From NCBI RefSeq assembly GCF_016654015.1, contig NZ_JAEPWM010000011.1:62001-126000 (forward strand): a stretch of 64,000 nucleotides of DNA, given 5' to 3'. Source of the stretch: Ramlibacter ginsenosidimutans. GTDB lineage: Bacteria; Pseudomonadota; Gammaproteobacteria; Burkholderiales; Burkholderiaceae_C. The notes under the pieces were generated by a model. It was not told the origin of the DNA, did not search any database, and was given only the letters and a program-made list of their open reading frames with translations. Of this stretch, positions 16,852 through 26,934 are shown piece after piece. The translations under genes and the position numbers were made by a program. The number at the start of each line of letters is the position of its first letter. Position 1 is the stretch's first letter.

Positions 16852-17588
16852 TCCTACCCACTGCGTTCTCGCTGTATTGGCGCGGCGATTTCCTCGCCGT
16901 CAACGGATGGATCGGCCTTAACCTGCTCGGGGCGCTCCTGCTCGGGATGGTGGTGGGCTACGAGCGCTCGTACAACGGGCGGGCAGCCGGGATGCGCACG
17001 TACGGCCTCGTGTGCATGGCTGCCACCGCGCTGACGATCTTCGTCGGCTATTCGGCGGCATGGTTCGGTGGTCGGCTCGCCCACATCGATGCCGATCCCA
17101 CGAAGGTGGTGCAGGGCGTGGTCACCGGCATCGGCTTTCTGTGCGCCGGCGTGATCGTCAAGGACGGCCTGAGCATCAGCGGACTCACGACGGCGGCGTC
17201 GATCTGGGCGGCAGCGGCCATCGGCGTGCTGCTCGGTGTGGAGCTGTACGGCGCGGCACTGCTGCTTGCGTTGTTGTGCATGTTGTCAATGACGCTCGTG
17301 CGCGAGATCGAACGCTGGTTGCCCGGGCGTGCGGCATTCGACGTCTCGCTGGCGTTCCGGCCGGAGGCCGCGCCGCAGTTCGAGGAGTTCGTCGGTGTGG
17401 CGCTCGCACATGGGTACCGCGTGGCCCGCGACAGCTTTAGCATCACCTTCGCCGATTCGCAGCCGCTGTGGCGCTTCAGCGTGGTGGCGCTCGATCGCTC
17501 CCGCTCCACCTCGCCCGCCCTATTGGCGCTGGACCTGGCACGCTCGCAGGAGGTCGTCCGCTTCAGCATCGTGCCGGTGCGTAACTGA
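16848..17588 (+). CDS. MgtC/SapB-family membrane protein
   Basis: The protein of 246 residues has the MgtC pattern: GALLLGMVVGYERSYNGRAAGMRTYGLVC near the start with the conserved E-R and R-T-Y residues, then VVTGIGFLCAGVIVKDG and a fourth to fifth helix AASIWAAAAIGVLLGVELY. The C-terminal 90 residues are soluble, like the ACT-like domain of longer family members. MgtC proteins modulate membrane ATPase activity and low-Mg survival in pathogens; here the role is unknown. It overlaps the patatin stop codon by four bases. Confidence 0.9.
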   Translation: MILPTAFSLYWRGDFLAVNGWIGLNLLGALLLGMVVGYERSYNGRAAGMRTYGLVCMAATALTIFVGYSAAWFGGRLAHIDADPTKVVQGVVTGIGFLCAGVIVKDGLSISGLTTAASIWAAAAIGVLLGVELYGAALLLALLCMLSMTLVREIERWLPGRAAFDVSLAFRPEAAPQFEEFVGVALAHGYRVARDSFSITFADSQPLWRFSVVALDRSRSTSPALLALDLARSQEVVRFSIVPVRN

Positions 17589-18207
17589 ACCTGTGGGACT
17601 GGCGCCTGATCCGGTACGTCGTCGAGCCTGGTTCCGAGTCCTACCGGAGCAGGGCGAGAGAGCGAAAAGGGATGGCTGCTTTGGGTCGGCACTGCCAGTT
17701 CGACGGCAAGGGTGCAGTCGTTCAGGCACGTCGCCCGCCACGCCGGAACATCGGTGTCGGCTGAACCTCGCATAGCTGCCGCTCGGGCCATCGTGGGCCG
17801 TCTCGTTGAAGGTCAGCTTGATGCCGGTTACCGTGAGCACGCCGGCCGACAGCGACTGGCTCCTTACGCTGCATAGCGGTCGCTCGTTCGGACGCCTCAA
17901 GCGGTGGCAAAGGGCTGTCGCATGTTGGCCCTACGGAAGTCAGCTCTCGCCCAGAAGCAGCCTTATCGGGGCACGACTCAGGTACGAGGCGCCGTCCGCG
18001 TGCTGCAGTAAAAAGCTAGCCCAGGGGTTGGGCGGGCGATGGCGCTGCTGAATATTCCGCAGCATCGGACGCAGGCCGGGCTCGCACAAGCGCATCTTCA
18101 CTCGCGTAAATGCCTAGTTAGCGCGCGTTACCCAGGAGCTTCGGAGCTCGCATTCTCGGCGCGGACGACGCGCGTAACGCGATGTGAGTGAGTCGCGCAC
18201 TACGGCT
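17589..18207. other. Intergenic region at the left edge of the accessory island
   Basis: No supported gene. Short overlapping frames without motifs cover the first 400 bases. Copy B of the dispersed repeat lies at 18096-18133, followed at 18167-18180 by another GACGCGCGTAACGC string that echoes its right arm. Base composition drops from the very GC-rich flank into the island here. Confidence 0.5.
18096..18133 (+). repeat. Dispersed palindromic repeat, copy B (left edge of island)
   Basis: CTTCACTCGCGTAAATGCCT at 18096-18115 matches copy A in 19 of 20 and copy C in 19 of 20 positions. The right arm AGTTAGCGCGCGTTACCC follows and pairs imperfectly with the left arm. With copy C at 37082 it flanks a 19-kb stretch in direct orientation. 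Confidence 0.65.
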
Positions 18208-20616
18208 TCAGCGCGGTGCGGGGACGCTCATCACAGACTCGTGATACTTGAGCGGGCCGTGAAGCCAACTGAGTATCTTCGTCGCGGCGGAACGGACTTC
18301 GGGATTTACGTCCAGTAGGATCTGCTCGCCGGCCAAGTACGCGTGATACGCAGCTCGAAGCGGCCACTGACGGTCTGCTGCTCCGGTTTCGTCCATCAAT
18401 CTGAGCAGAATATCTCCCCAGTTTTGCCTTGCCGCTTCCCGCAACAGCAGCAGCATGAAACCGCGATAGGTTTCGAATATCTGTTCGTCTGATCTGTCAA
18501 AGACGGATGCGACGAGGGACATGGCCGCCGCCCGTTCCCCACGTCCCATTGCTTGCAGTACTCGAATCAGCGCCTGGCCGTACGGCGGGTGTTGACTCAG
18601 GATTGCCTCTTCGGGTCCAAACTCAAGCGCTGATTGCGCGCAGAAGAAAGGAAGCACTAACATGTTGCTTTGCGCCACGAAGTCATTTGGATCGATGTCG
18701 AGCAACCGCTTATATAGACGCACCGCTCGGTCGAACTGCTCGACGATGTAGCCGAGGAAGAAGGCGCTTGAGTGCAGGTTCTGAGTATCAGTCTTCGGCG
18801 CTAGCGTACCTGCCAGCCGATATTGCTCCTCAGCTTCCGCAAATTTCCCTTCACCGGTGAGGAGATCGCCAAGCGCCATATGTGCCAAGTGGAACCTGGA
18901 GTTCAGCTGCAGGCAGGTCGCATATTCGTTCTTGGCCTCGTCGGTGCGTCCGATCTTTGCGAGCGCGTCTGCGAGGAAATAGTGAGACGGAAGATCTCTC
19001 GGCTTGCAGTCAACAGCCCTTGTAAGCGCATCGACAGCGCCCAACGGATCACCAAGGTCAACAAGCCTTGTGTTCCCTAAGTTGAACAAAGCTGCGTAGT
19101 TCGTTGGATCCTTCGAGAGCGCGGCCACGAATGCGGCCTCAGCTTCTTTCGATCGCTTCAGGTGTTGGCGCAGCAGATTGCCATACCGAATCCACTCGAA
19201 AACTGTTTGCGGTCGCGGCACGTCACTAGGATCAACAATTTCGTCAAGCGTTCGACCCAAGGAAACTGCGTATTTCTCGAACTCGTCACGTGCGTGGCTC
19301 TTTAGCACGGATCGCCATCCCTCATCGTCGATCGCGTCGCTTAGCGCCAGCAAGTACTGGCCTCCGTCGGCACCGAGCTCCGTGCCGCTACTGACAACCT
19401 CCTTAGCTTGTTCTACAAGTTGCTCGTTTGTGTAGAAGCTCCGAAGAAAGAACGTCAGCCATCGCAGCTTGCTGCGCTGGCGGCGGGGTCCGTGACGCAT
19501 CAAGTACCAAATGTTGAAGAACCGCTCGGATATTTGGTACGCTGCCTTCGTGGTGGACGATATTGAAACCTTCTCGATCACTCCTTCTTTTTGAAGTCGA
19601 TCAAGTTGCGAAGACACCGCTGTGACTTCCAACATTGTGGTCGCAGCAACCTGTGACGCTAACACTGGATTCCAGGCGAGTGCGACGGCGTCGAGGACGA
19701 CTCTCGCCTGACCAGGCAGATCCTCGACTCGTGCCTTGTATAGCACCGTTACTTGATCCAAGAGTCGTTCTAGGTCAGTGAATACGTCCCCGCCGGAGTC
19801 AAGCTCCAGCAGTATGTACATGAGAGTCAGCGTCCGTGGATTTCCGCCGGTGAGGTCGTGCAGGGTGCGAATGCGTGCCGGATCTTTGTCCAGTAGCTGG
19901 AGCACCTTCTCGCCTTCGCGACCGCGGGCGAGCGCGAGTCGACGTAAGCAAGCTATCAACTCCTCCTTACTCAGGCGATCTAATTGCCAAACCTCGAAAC
20001 GCCCGAAGAAGGACCCTGCTGGATCAGTGATTTCCTCGACCGCGGCTGCAGCACCACCCACGATCACTATTCCTCCCGGCTTGGTGACGTGCTCCCTTAG
20101 CGCGTGGATGTCCTTTTTCAGGCCGGCGAAGAGAAGGTCAATGTTGTCCAGCAGCAATAGGGGCCGTCGGTTCTCTCGTTCGATCCACTTGTTGAATAGC
20201 TCCAGGCTCGCGCCAGACGCGCCGTTGAGAGCTTCAACTTCACGATCGAGTTGCTCGGCCTTTCGTCCTTGCCCCGTTCGTTCGAAGTAGTCGCCCAGCG
20301 CGTCAAGGCAGTTCACCCAGAACACGTACAGGCTATGCACGTTGTACTGCTCCTCACGAAAGCTCAGCGGGATGAGAACGGAGGAGAGCCGTGGATCAGA
20401 TGTCGCCGCTACGGCTAAACGACGCAGCATGCTTGTCTTGCCCATTCCGCGCTGACCAAGAACGAGGTGGTTCTTGGCGGTTCCGCGTGGCGGGGTTGAG
20501 GCCAATTCATCAATGAGCCGGCCGGCCATTTCCCGTCTGGCGACGAACCCGCCAAGAAAATCTTCATCGCTCAGAGATGTCGGGTTGTAGACGGAAAGAC
20601 TTAAGACGTCGCGCAT
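18208..20616 (-). CDS. P-loop ATPase with C-terminal TPRs, divergent from the ubiquitin-like operon
   Basis: The protein has 802 residues. Residues 1-300 form an AAA/STAND-like ATPase: Walker A GQRGMGKTS at 54-62, Walker B RPLLLLDNIDLL near 155. A winged-helix-like segment follows at about 310-400, with a QISERFFNIWYLMRHG block seen in archaeal-type ATPases. Residues 480-640 contain TPR units such as YAALFNLGNTRLVDLGDPLGA and FHLAHMALGDLLTGEGKFAE. No transmembrane segment or nuclease motif was found. It is transcribed away from the Ubl operon and shares a 144-base intergenic region with two inverted repeats. By family it may be a sensor or regulator; a functional link to the operon is inferred from position only. 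Confidence 0.8.
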   Translation of the reverse strand: MRDVLSLSVYNPTSLSDEDFLGGFVARREMAGRLIDELASTPPRGTAKNHLVLGQRGMGKTSMLRRLAVAATSDPRLSSVLIPLSFREEQYNVHSLYVFWVNCLDALGDYFERTGQGRKAEQLDREVEALNGASGASLELFNKWIERENRRPLLLLDNIDLLFAGLKKDIHALREHVTKPGGIVIVGGAAAAVEEITDPAGSFFGRFEVWQLDRLSKEELIACLRRLALARGREGEKVLQLLDKDPARIRTLHDLTGGNPRTLTLMYILLELDSGGDVFTDLERLLDQVTVLYKARVEDLPGQARVVLDAVALAWNPVLASQVAATTMLEVTAVSSQLDRLQKEGVIEKVSISSTTKAAYQISERFFNIWYLMRHGPRRQRSKLRWLTFFLRSFYTNEQLVEQAKEVVSSGTELGADGGQYLLALSDAIDDEGWRSVLKSHARDEFEKYAVSLGRTLDEIVDPSDVPRPQTVFEWIRYGNLLRQHLKRSKEAEAAFVAALSKDPTNYAALFNLGNTRLVDLGDPLGAVDALTRAVDCKPRDLPSHYFLADALAKIGRTDEAKNEYATCLQLNSRFHLAHMALGDLLTGEGKFAEAEEQYRLAGTLAPKTDTQNLHSSAFFLGYIVEQFDRAVRLYKRLLDIDPNDFVAQSNMLVLPFFCAQSALEFGPEEAILSQHPPYGQALIRVLQAMGRGERAAAMSLVASVFDRSDEQIFETYRGFMLLLLREAARQNWGDILLRLMDETGAADRQWPLRAAYHAYLAGEQILLDVNPEVRSAATKILSWLHGPLKYHESVMSVPAPR

Positions 20617-20760
20617 CAGTGTTCCTTTGGCAGCTGGAGTGTATCAGTGTTGTTGTGATACAACTACAAAGCACAACGACAGTGTTTTAAAACGGATCTG
20701 TTGTGCTAGAGTTTCGACTGTCGGGCTGGATTTGGTTCGACGCACATGAAAGGAAACTCT
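20617..20760. promoter_or_regulatory. Divergent intergenic region with two perfect inverted repeats
   Basis: This 144-base stretch separates the ATPase-TPR gene from the Ubl operon and must hold both promoters. It contains TGTATCA at 20640-20646 with TGATACA at 20656-20662, and AGCACAAC at 20670-20677 with GTTGTGCT at 20700-20707. Both pairs are perfect. The second brackets TTTTAAAA. Such paired symmetric sites are typical of operators. AAAGGAAA at 20748-20755 is the ribosome binding site for the Ubl gene. Confidence 0.6.
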
Positions 20761-22172
<1,412 letters not shown>

Positions 22173-22174
22173 CC

Positions 22175-23518
22175 ATGGACATACTGCCGCAATCGCGGAT
22201 CTTGAAAACCTTCACCGATCGGGGCGCAGACACATTCGAGGGCGCGCAGAATCGGCTGGGCAATGTGCGCCTTCTCATTCTCGTGGGTCCAGATACCCTG
22301 CGGACGGCAGCAGGTCAGGCTTGCCTTCTAGGTGCCGTAACAGCCGCGGTCCGAACGTACACGCGTGTGGCGGTCAGCTTGGAGCAGGATGCCCTGTTGC
22401 TGCGGCCGGCCGGCAGCGACTGCAGCATCGCAGGTGCAATCCGAAGCGCAGGAGCGACCATCGCTAAGAAGGGCGACCACGATTGCACCCATGGCATCTC
22501 CGTAGGTGTTGCGCCGCCTGACGACGGACAGTTCTGGGTCAGCTGCTATTGGAATCGGTGGACTGCTGGACTGCGTGCACCGTGGGACCACGAGCCCCCA
22601 GGTGAATCGTGGAACCCGCTCGCGGGTGCGTTCGCCGGCGCTCTAGCGGTTCGCCAGACGTTCGAGCATGTGCTGGGCGGTTTTCGTACAGCGGGTCGCT
22701 CGTTCTCCGTTGACATGTGGAACATCCACTCGGGTCAGGCCGGCGGCGCTGGGCCGGAGATTGTCTATTTGCCGAAGAACCTGCTTCTGGTCGGCCTGGG
22801 CCACTTGGGACAGGGCTTTCTCTGGAACCTTATGCAGCTGCCCGGCACCGGCGATACGTTGGCCCTGCAGGACTACCAACGCGCGGGCATGGAAAATTTG
22901 GGCACAGGGGTCCTGACTCGCGGCTCGGATCTGGGCCGCCGGAAGACGCGCGTGGCACTGCAGCTACCTGAGCTGCTCGGATGGCAGGTGGCCATGTTAG
23001 ATATGCCGTTCGACGAGGGCATGCACCACCTCCGGGAAACGGTGTCTGTCGTCGTGTCTGGCCTCGACTCCGTTCTGCCACGCCAGTGGATCCGTGAGGC
23101 CGGGTATCAGTACATGCTGGATATCGGAGTTGGGCACGGAGCAGTAGACTTTGAGATTGGCCAACTTCGTGTCCTCCCGGCTGGCGCTGTTAGCAGTTGG
23201 ACGGAAGCTGACAAACCGAAGAACGTTGAGGCGCTTAGAGATTCAAAAGCATATGCCGACCAAAAGGCGAAGGACCAATGCGGCGCATACGAGCTCGCGC
23301 AGGCCAGCGTCGCGGTCCCATTTGTCGGCCTGGTAATGGGCGCACTCGCCGTCACTCAGCTCCTGCGTCTAGGCGCCATGGAACCTACGCCAGCTTTGCT
23401 GCAGATCGAACTCGGTGAGCCGGAAATGGCGACCGCTGGTGAGCTGATTTCTGGGCCCAAAGTGAATATCGGAACGCGGGAGATCAACTTGCGGTTGCGG
23501 GCAGCAGACATTCGCTGA
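22175..23518 (+). CDS. E1-like ThiF-family adenylyltransferase
   Basis: The protein of 447 residues starts at an ATG with GGAG seven bases upstream. Residues 1-190 are an N-terminal domain I cannot assign. The ThiF/E1 Rossmann domain begins at YLPKNLLLVGLGHLGQGFLW, with nucleotide loop G207-L-G-H-L-G212. ALQDYQRAGMENLGTGVLT and DLGRRKTRVA match the E1 D-x-D...N-L-x-R...D-x-G-x-x-K region, with altered first residues. C369 in DQCGAYELAQASVAVPFVG is the likely thioester Cys, followed by the usual final helix. E1-like proteins adenylate the C-terminal Gly of the Ubl and pass it to E2. It is the last gene of the operon. Confidence 0.85.
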   Translation: MDILPQSRILKTFTDRGADTFEGAQNRLGNVRLLILVGPDTLRTAAGQACLLGAVTAAVRTYTRVAVSLEQDALLLRPAGSDCSIAGAIRSAGATIAKKGDHDCTHGISVGVAPPDDGQFWVSCYWNRWTAGLRAPWDHEPPGESWNPLAGAFAGALAVRQTFEHVLGGFRTAGRSFSVDMWNIHSGQAGGAGPEIVYLPKNLLLVGLGHLGQGFLWNLMQLPGTGDTLALQDYQRAGMENLGTGVLTRGSDLGRRKTRVALQLPELLGWQVAMLDMPFDEGMHHLRETVSVVVSGLDSVLPRQWIREAGYQYMLDIGVGHGAVDFEIGQLRVLPAGAVSSWTEADKPKNVEALRDSKAYADQKAKDQCGAYELAQASVAVPFVGLVMGALAVTQLLRLGAMEPTPALLQIELGEPEMATAGELISGPKVNIGTREINLRLRAADIR

Positions 23519-24043
23519 GGAACAGGCGCGATACAGAATGATCGGTGATGCTTCCGTTAGCTTAGAGTCTCGGCCCGGAGATCCTTGTTGAATGGGCTTG
23601 CCTGCGCCAGAGAAGATCATGTAGTGAAGCGTCTGGATGCGAGCGCACTCACATTCCAGATGTTCTCCATAAGTGTTCTCGGTGCCCAGGCGTGCTTTTA
23701 GCTCATGATGGCCGTCCGCGCCGACGCTGCCGTGGCCGCAATTCAGTCGAGGCGCATGAAAAGGTCGCGGCTCGTTCGCCGCGGACTTGGCTTCACATCG
23801 CGCAAGAACGCCTCCGCTGCCTCAGGCATAAGCGACGCCAAGGACGCGCCGGGCGCGGTCGACATAACCGCGCGAGGCGAGCATCTGGAACGGTGACTCT
23901 TACCCGCTCCTGAAAGAGCGCGGTCGAAGAATGTCGACAACGAACCTGAGTTAGACGAGGCGCGGCGGAAGCTGCGCGCGCGCAACGCTCCAAGTCCGAA
24001 CGGATGCGGCCTCACCCATGCGCACGCGTTCCACGCGAGCAGC
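23519..24043. other. Intergenic region after the Ubl operon
   Basis: No supported gene. Short Arg/Ala-rich frames between about 23690 and 24015 on both strands overlap each other and carry no motif. The region could hold the 3' end of the operon transcript, but no clear intrinsic terminator was found. Confidence 0.45.
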
Positions 24044-24994
24044 TCAGCGCCAGAAATCCGCGAGCTGCGCAGCGAGCGCTATCCCCTGGTTGTAACCTTC
24101 TTGTGCTGCGGCCGGCCGCTTGCTCAGGTTTGTCATGTTCATGCCGAATCCGACTGCGCCGTTATCACCGCTGTCTGGAAAGATTGCTTCCACTCTGCTC
24201 CCACCCGCGCGCAGAATTTCCATCTGTGACGACAGGTGCGTTCCCCATTCGAGCGCGTGCCGTGACCTTCCGCCCAGTGGCGAAAGGACGAGGACCCGCG
24301 AGTATGCCGCCGCAAGGTCCGCGTTCTCGTTGGCGCGATAACCGCCGTCGATGTAGCGCTTGCCTGCAAGCTCATATGGAGGAAGCCCGAACCCGTTTGC
24401 ACAGCTGGCCGCGACGGCGTCCACGAGCTCCACGCCACTGTGACGATCGAACACCACCGGCTCGCCGGTATCAGCGTCGACTGCCACGATGGATAGCGCT
24501 CGGTCTGGCCAATGGTGAATCGGCAGCCGAGCCGACACGGTGGCGCGCCACTGCGCCTGCGCCGCCCCACCGGACTCGGCGTGCATCTCAGAGGCAGCGG
24601 CGCCCAAGCGGACGCGCATGTCCTGCAGGCTCTCCGAAGCGCGGATGATGCGGCCTGATAGTTCCATGGCATCCACAGACGCACTGGCTCGAGAAAGACC
24701 GCCAAGCGCACCAGCGTCAGGACGTGGCCGCGCCGACTCCGCAAGGATGTTAGCCAGCAGATCGATGGGCTTCAGTTCGCTGCGTAGCTGCACCGCCGCT
24801 GTCGCGCCAGCGCTAGTGCCGATTATCAGATTCGCCTTTGTCACGTCCAAGTGCGCATCGAACAATCCGGCAACGACACCAAGCGCCCAGGCGTTGCCCG
24901 TCGCTCCCCCGCCGCCTATAACCAAGGCCCGCCCTCGCATGCCATGCACGTTTTGGGCTTGGCTCACTTCGGCCGATCCGTGTGAATCTCTCAT
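24044..24994 (-). CDS. Patatin-like phospholipase (RssA-like)
   Basis: The product of 316 residues is a soluble patatin: oxyanion loop GGGGATGNAWALG near residue 27, nucleophile elbow GTSAGA near residue 58 with the Ser, and the catalytic Asp in YIDGGYRANEN near residue 216. No signal peptide is present, unlike the lipoprotein patatin at 15445. The ATG at 24994 follows AAGGAAACC; in-frame ATGs nearer the domain are possible. Bacterial patatins act in lipid turnover and some are immune effectors; nothing here decides between these. Confidence 0.85.
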   Translation of the reverse strand: MRDSHGSAEVSQAQNVHGMRGRALVIGGGGATGNAWALGVVAGLFDAHLDVTKANLIIGTSAGATAAVQLRSELKPIDLLANILAESARPRPDAGALGGLSRASASVDAMELSGRIIRASESLQDMRVRLGAAASEMHAESGGAAQAQWRATVSARLPIHHWPDRALSIVAVDADTGEPVVFDRHSGVELVDAVAASCANGFGLPPYELAGKRYIDGGYRANENADLAAAYSRVLVLSPLGGRSRHALEWGTHLSSQMEILRAGGSRVEAIFPDSGDNGAVGFGMNMTNLSKRPAAAQEGYNQGIALAAQLADFWR

Positions 24995-25121
24995 TCCGAT
25001 GGTTTCCTTCGCATTGCTTCTTATCGGGACTCCCTGAGTCTGATCCGCGGCGCACGCTCCCGGATCACCCCAACTCTGGCGGAAGGGATTCAGGCGTAGC
25101 TGACACACGAATCACCACCCT

Positions 25122-25278
25122 TCATTTGCGCTTATTGGCAGCCACGGCGTCTCGAACGAGCTTCTTGAAGGCCGACTCGTTGATGGCGTCACACTCGTGG
25201 AAGTCGATCGCGCGACGCGCGTTGCCGTCCAAACTGGAATTGAAAAGCGATGCGGGGTCCTTCAGGGAGGCTCCGGCA
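25122..25278 (-). pseudogene. C-terminal fragment of a DUF1801-type protein
   Basis: On the minus strand the frame reads GASLKDPASLFNSSLDGN, then ARRAIDFHECDAINESAFKK and LVRDAVAANKRK followed by TGA at 25124-25122. The L-F-N-x-S-L-x-G-N-x-R-R-A-I-D pattern is the end of DUF1801 proteins of about 120-150 residues. The N-terminal two thirds are missing; similarity stops where the MarR-like sequence begins on the other strand. Confidence 0.6.
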
Positions 25279-25604
25279 TGACCTCGGGCGCGATCACCGG
25301 GGTCATCGACCGGCTCGAAGCAGGCGGCTACGTGCGGCGGGAAAGCGACGCGTCAGATCGCCGCAAAACGGTGCTCGTGCCGCGGATGGACCGCGTTGAG
25401 CAACTCGCGCAGCTGTACGCGCCCATCCAGGAGGCCATGACCAAGCTCTGGTCCACCTACAGCCTGGACCAGTTGCGGCTCCTCGCGGATTTCGTTCGAA
25501 AGAGTAGCGATGCCACAGCAGATGCCATGCAGGCTATTCGCGCCATCGGCCGCCTGCCCGACCCGAGCAAGCTCGGTGGCGATGGAAAAGACCCACAGAA
25601 GTGA
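25278..25604 (+). CDS. MarR-family regulator lacking its N-terminus
   Basis: From ATG 25278 there are 108 residues starting MTSGAITGVIDRLEAGGYVR, which is the recognition helix and wing entry of a MarR winged helix, then RESDASDRRKTVLV and a C-terminal dimerisation helix region. The normal first 45-50 residues (dimer helix and first DNA-binding helices) are missing and replaced by DUF1801 sequence on the other strand. GGAGG stands seven bases before the ATG, possibly by chance, so a short product might still be made. Without its N-terminus it should not bind DNA as a standard MarR dimer. Confidence 0.6.
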   Translation: MTSGAITGVIDRLEAGGYVRRESDASDRRKTVLVPRMDRVEQLAQLYAPIQEAMTKLWSTYSLDQLRLLADFVRKSSDATADAMQAIRAIGRLPDPSKLGGDGKDPQK

Positions 25605-25899
25605 AGATTAGGGGCGCCAGTTGCTTCCGAATCCCTGCCTGGCGCGCCGCGAGAAGGACAAAGTCCAGCACGGCGGTAGCTCCCAGCTGTTTTCGCAGCG
25701 TAGGGGTCCGCGATAGAAGCCCGGCTGAAGGCAGGCAACGAGCGCCCCGAGGAGCACGTCGGTTCTTCATTCCAGTGCGAGCTTCGCGATGTCCTAAGTC
25801 GGATTTGCGGCAGCGGCGCCACACCTCGAACAGGAGGCTATTGGGTCGATCACAGCCAATCTACACTAAACGCCTATTAAAGACGGGCGGAGGATGGAG
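25605..25899. other. Intergenic region before the DUF4344 peptidase gene
   Basis: No gene supported in either strand. The only signal is the ribosome binding site GGAGG at 25889-25893 for the gene starting at 25900. Confidence 0.4.
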
Positions 25900-26727
25900 A
25901 TGCTGAAGGTTGTTTGTGCCTTGGTGCTATCGTTTGGCACTGTGAGCTGGGCACGCGCCGCGCTACCGTTGGAGCAACTTTTCTACAAAGGGCAGGCGGT
26001 TCCGTTCTATGGGACGGCGCGGAGCGAGCGGCAGCAGGAACTCCTCGACATCGCTAAGAAGACCCAGTTCGCTGAGCGCATGGCGCGTCTGGTGAACAGT
26101 GCGGTCCACCTGAAGACAAATCTGGGTGTTGGATTCGCCTCGTGCGGCCAGCCTAACGCCTTCTACGACAGGCAGAGAGGCGCAGTTGTCTTCTGCACCG
26201 AGATGCTGAATTTGATGGTGAACCTAGCACGATCTGACACAGATCTGGCGACGGCCGACCGCACGTCGTTTTCGCGGGTCATCGACGGCGCTGTATGGGG
26301 CATCTTCTTTCATGAGCTCGGGCACGCGATCATCGGGGTGAACGGGGTCCCGATCACCGGGCGCGAGGAGGACGTGGCTGACCAGTTCGCGATCTACTTC
26401 GCCGCTCACTTTGTTGAGCCCCAAGGAACGCCTGTGGTGCAGCCGACGATTTGGCTTTTCACGCAGATGTCAAAGCGGGTCGACATCGCATCAGCGGATC
26501 AGGACACGATCAAGCGCCTGATGTCGAATGAGCACAGCCTCGACCAGCAGCGTATTTACAACCTGGCGTGCTGGGCGCTCGGCGCGAACTCAAGCCGTGG
26601 ATACGTGAGCGCACAGTATGTGAGCCTTCCCCAAGAGAGGGCGGGTCGCTGCTCGAATGAGTTTGCGACCCTCGACTTCGGCGTACGCAAGCAGTTTCAA
26701 AAGTTTTTGAAGGTTCGGCCGCAGTAG
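25900..26727 (+). CDS. Exported DUF4344-type zinc metallopeptidase
   Basis: This 275-residue protein has a signal peptide with hydrophobic core VVCALVLSFGTVSWARA. The zinc motif HELGH appears in WGIFFHELGHAIIG near residue 147, and GREEDVADQFAIYF supplies the downstream Glu/Asp ligands, the arrangement of DUF4344 family peptidases. Conserved Cys residues (FASCGQPNAFY, VVFCTEM) may form disulfides. ATG 25900 was chosen over 25894 because GGAGG then has normal spacing. It is predicted to act in the periplasm; substrate unknown. Confidence 0.82.
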   Translation: MLKVVCALVLSFGTVSWARAALPLEQLFYKGQAVPFYGTARSERQQELLDIAKKTQFAERMARLVNSAVHLKTNLGVGFASCGQPNAFYDRQRGAVVFCTEMLNLMVNLARSDTDLATADRTSFSRVIDGAVWGIFFHELGHAIIGVNGVPITGREEDVADQFAIYFAAHFVEPQGTPVVQPTIWLFTQMSKRVDIASADQDTIKRLMSNEHSLDQQRIYNLACWALGANSSRGYVSAQYVSLPQERAGRCSNEFATLDFGVRKQFQKFLKVRPQ

Positions 26728-26934
26728 CTGCTGGCCCATGCACGGTACGCGCGAAGGCGTTGTGAACCGCCGGCGCGCCGGCACGTGATCGGCCGCCGAG
26801 TGCGAGTGAGGATAAGGCGCTTTGAGAGTCGGGCTGTGCGCAACTGCCACCGAGTGCTCCACGCTCACAAGCCCTGCCCACAGTACAACGGCGTCGAGTC
26901 CTGAGTGACAGTCGGAAATGTGTGAGGGGGACAC

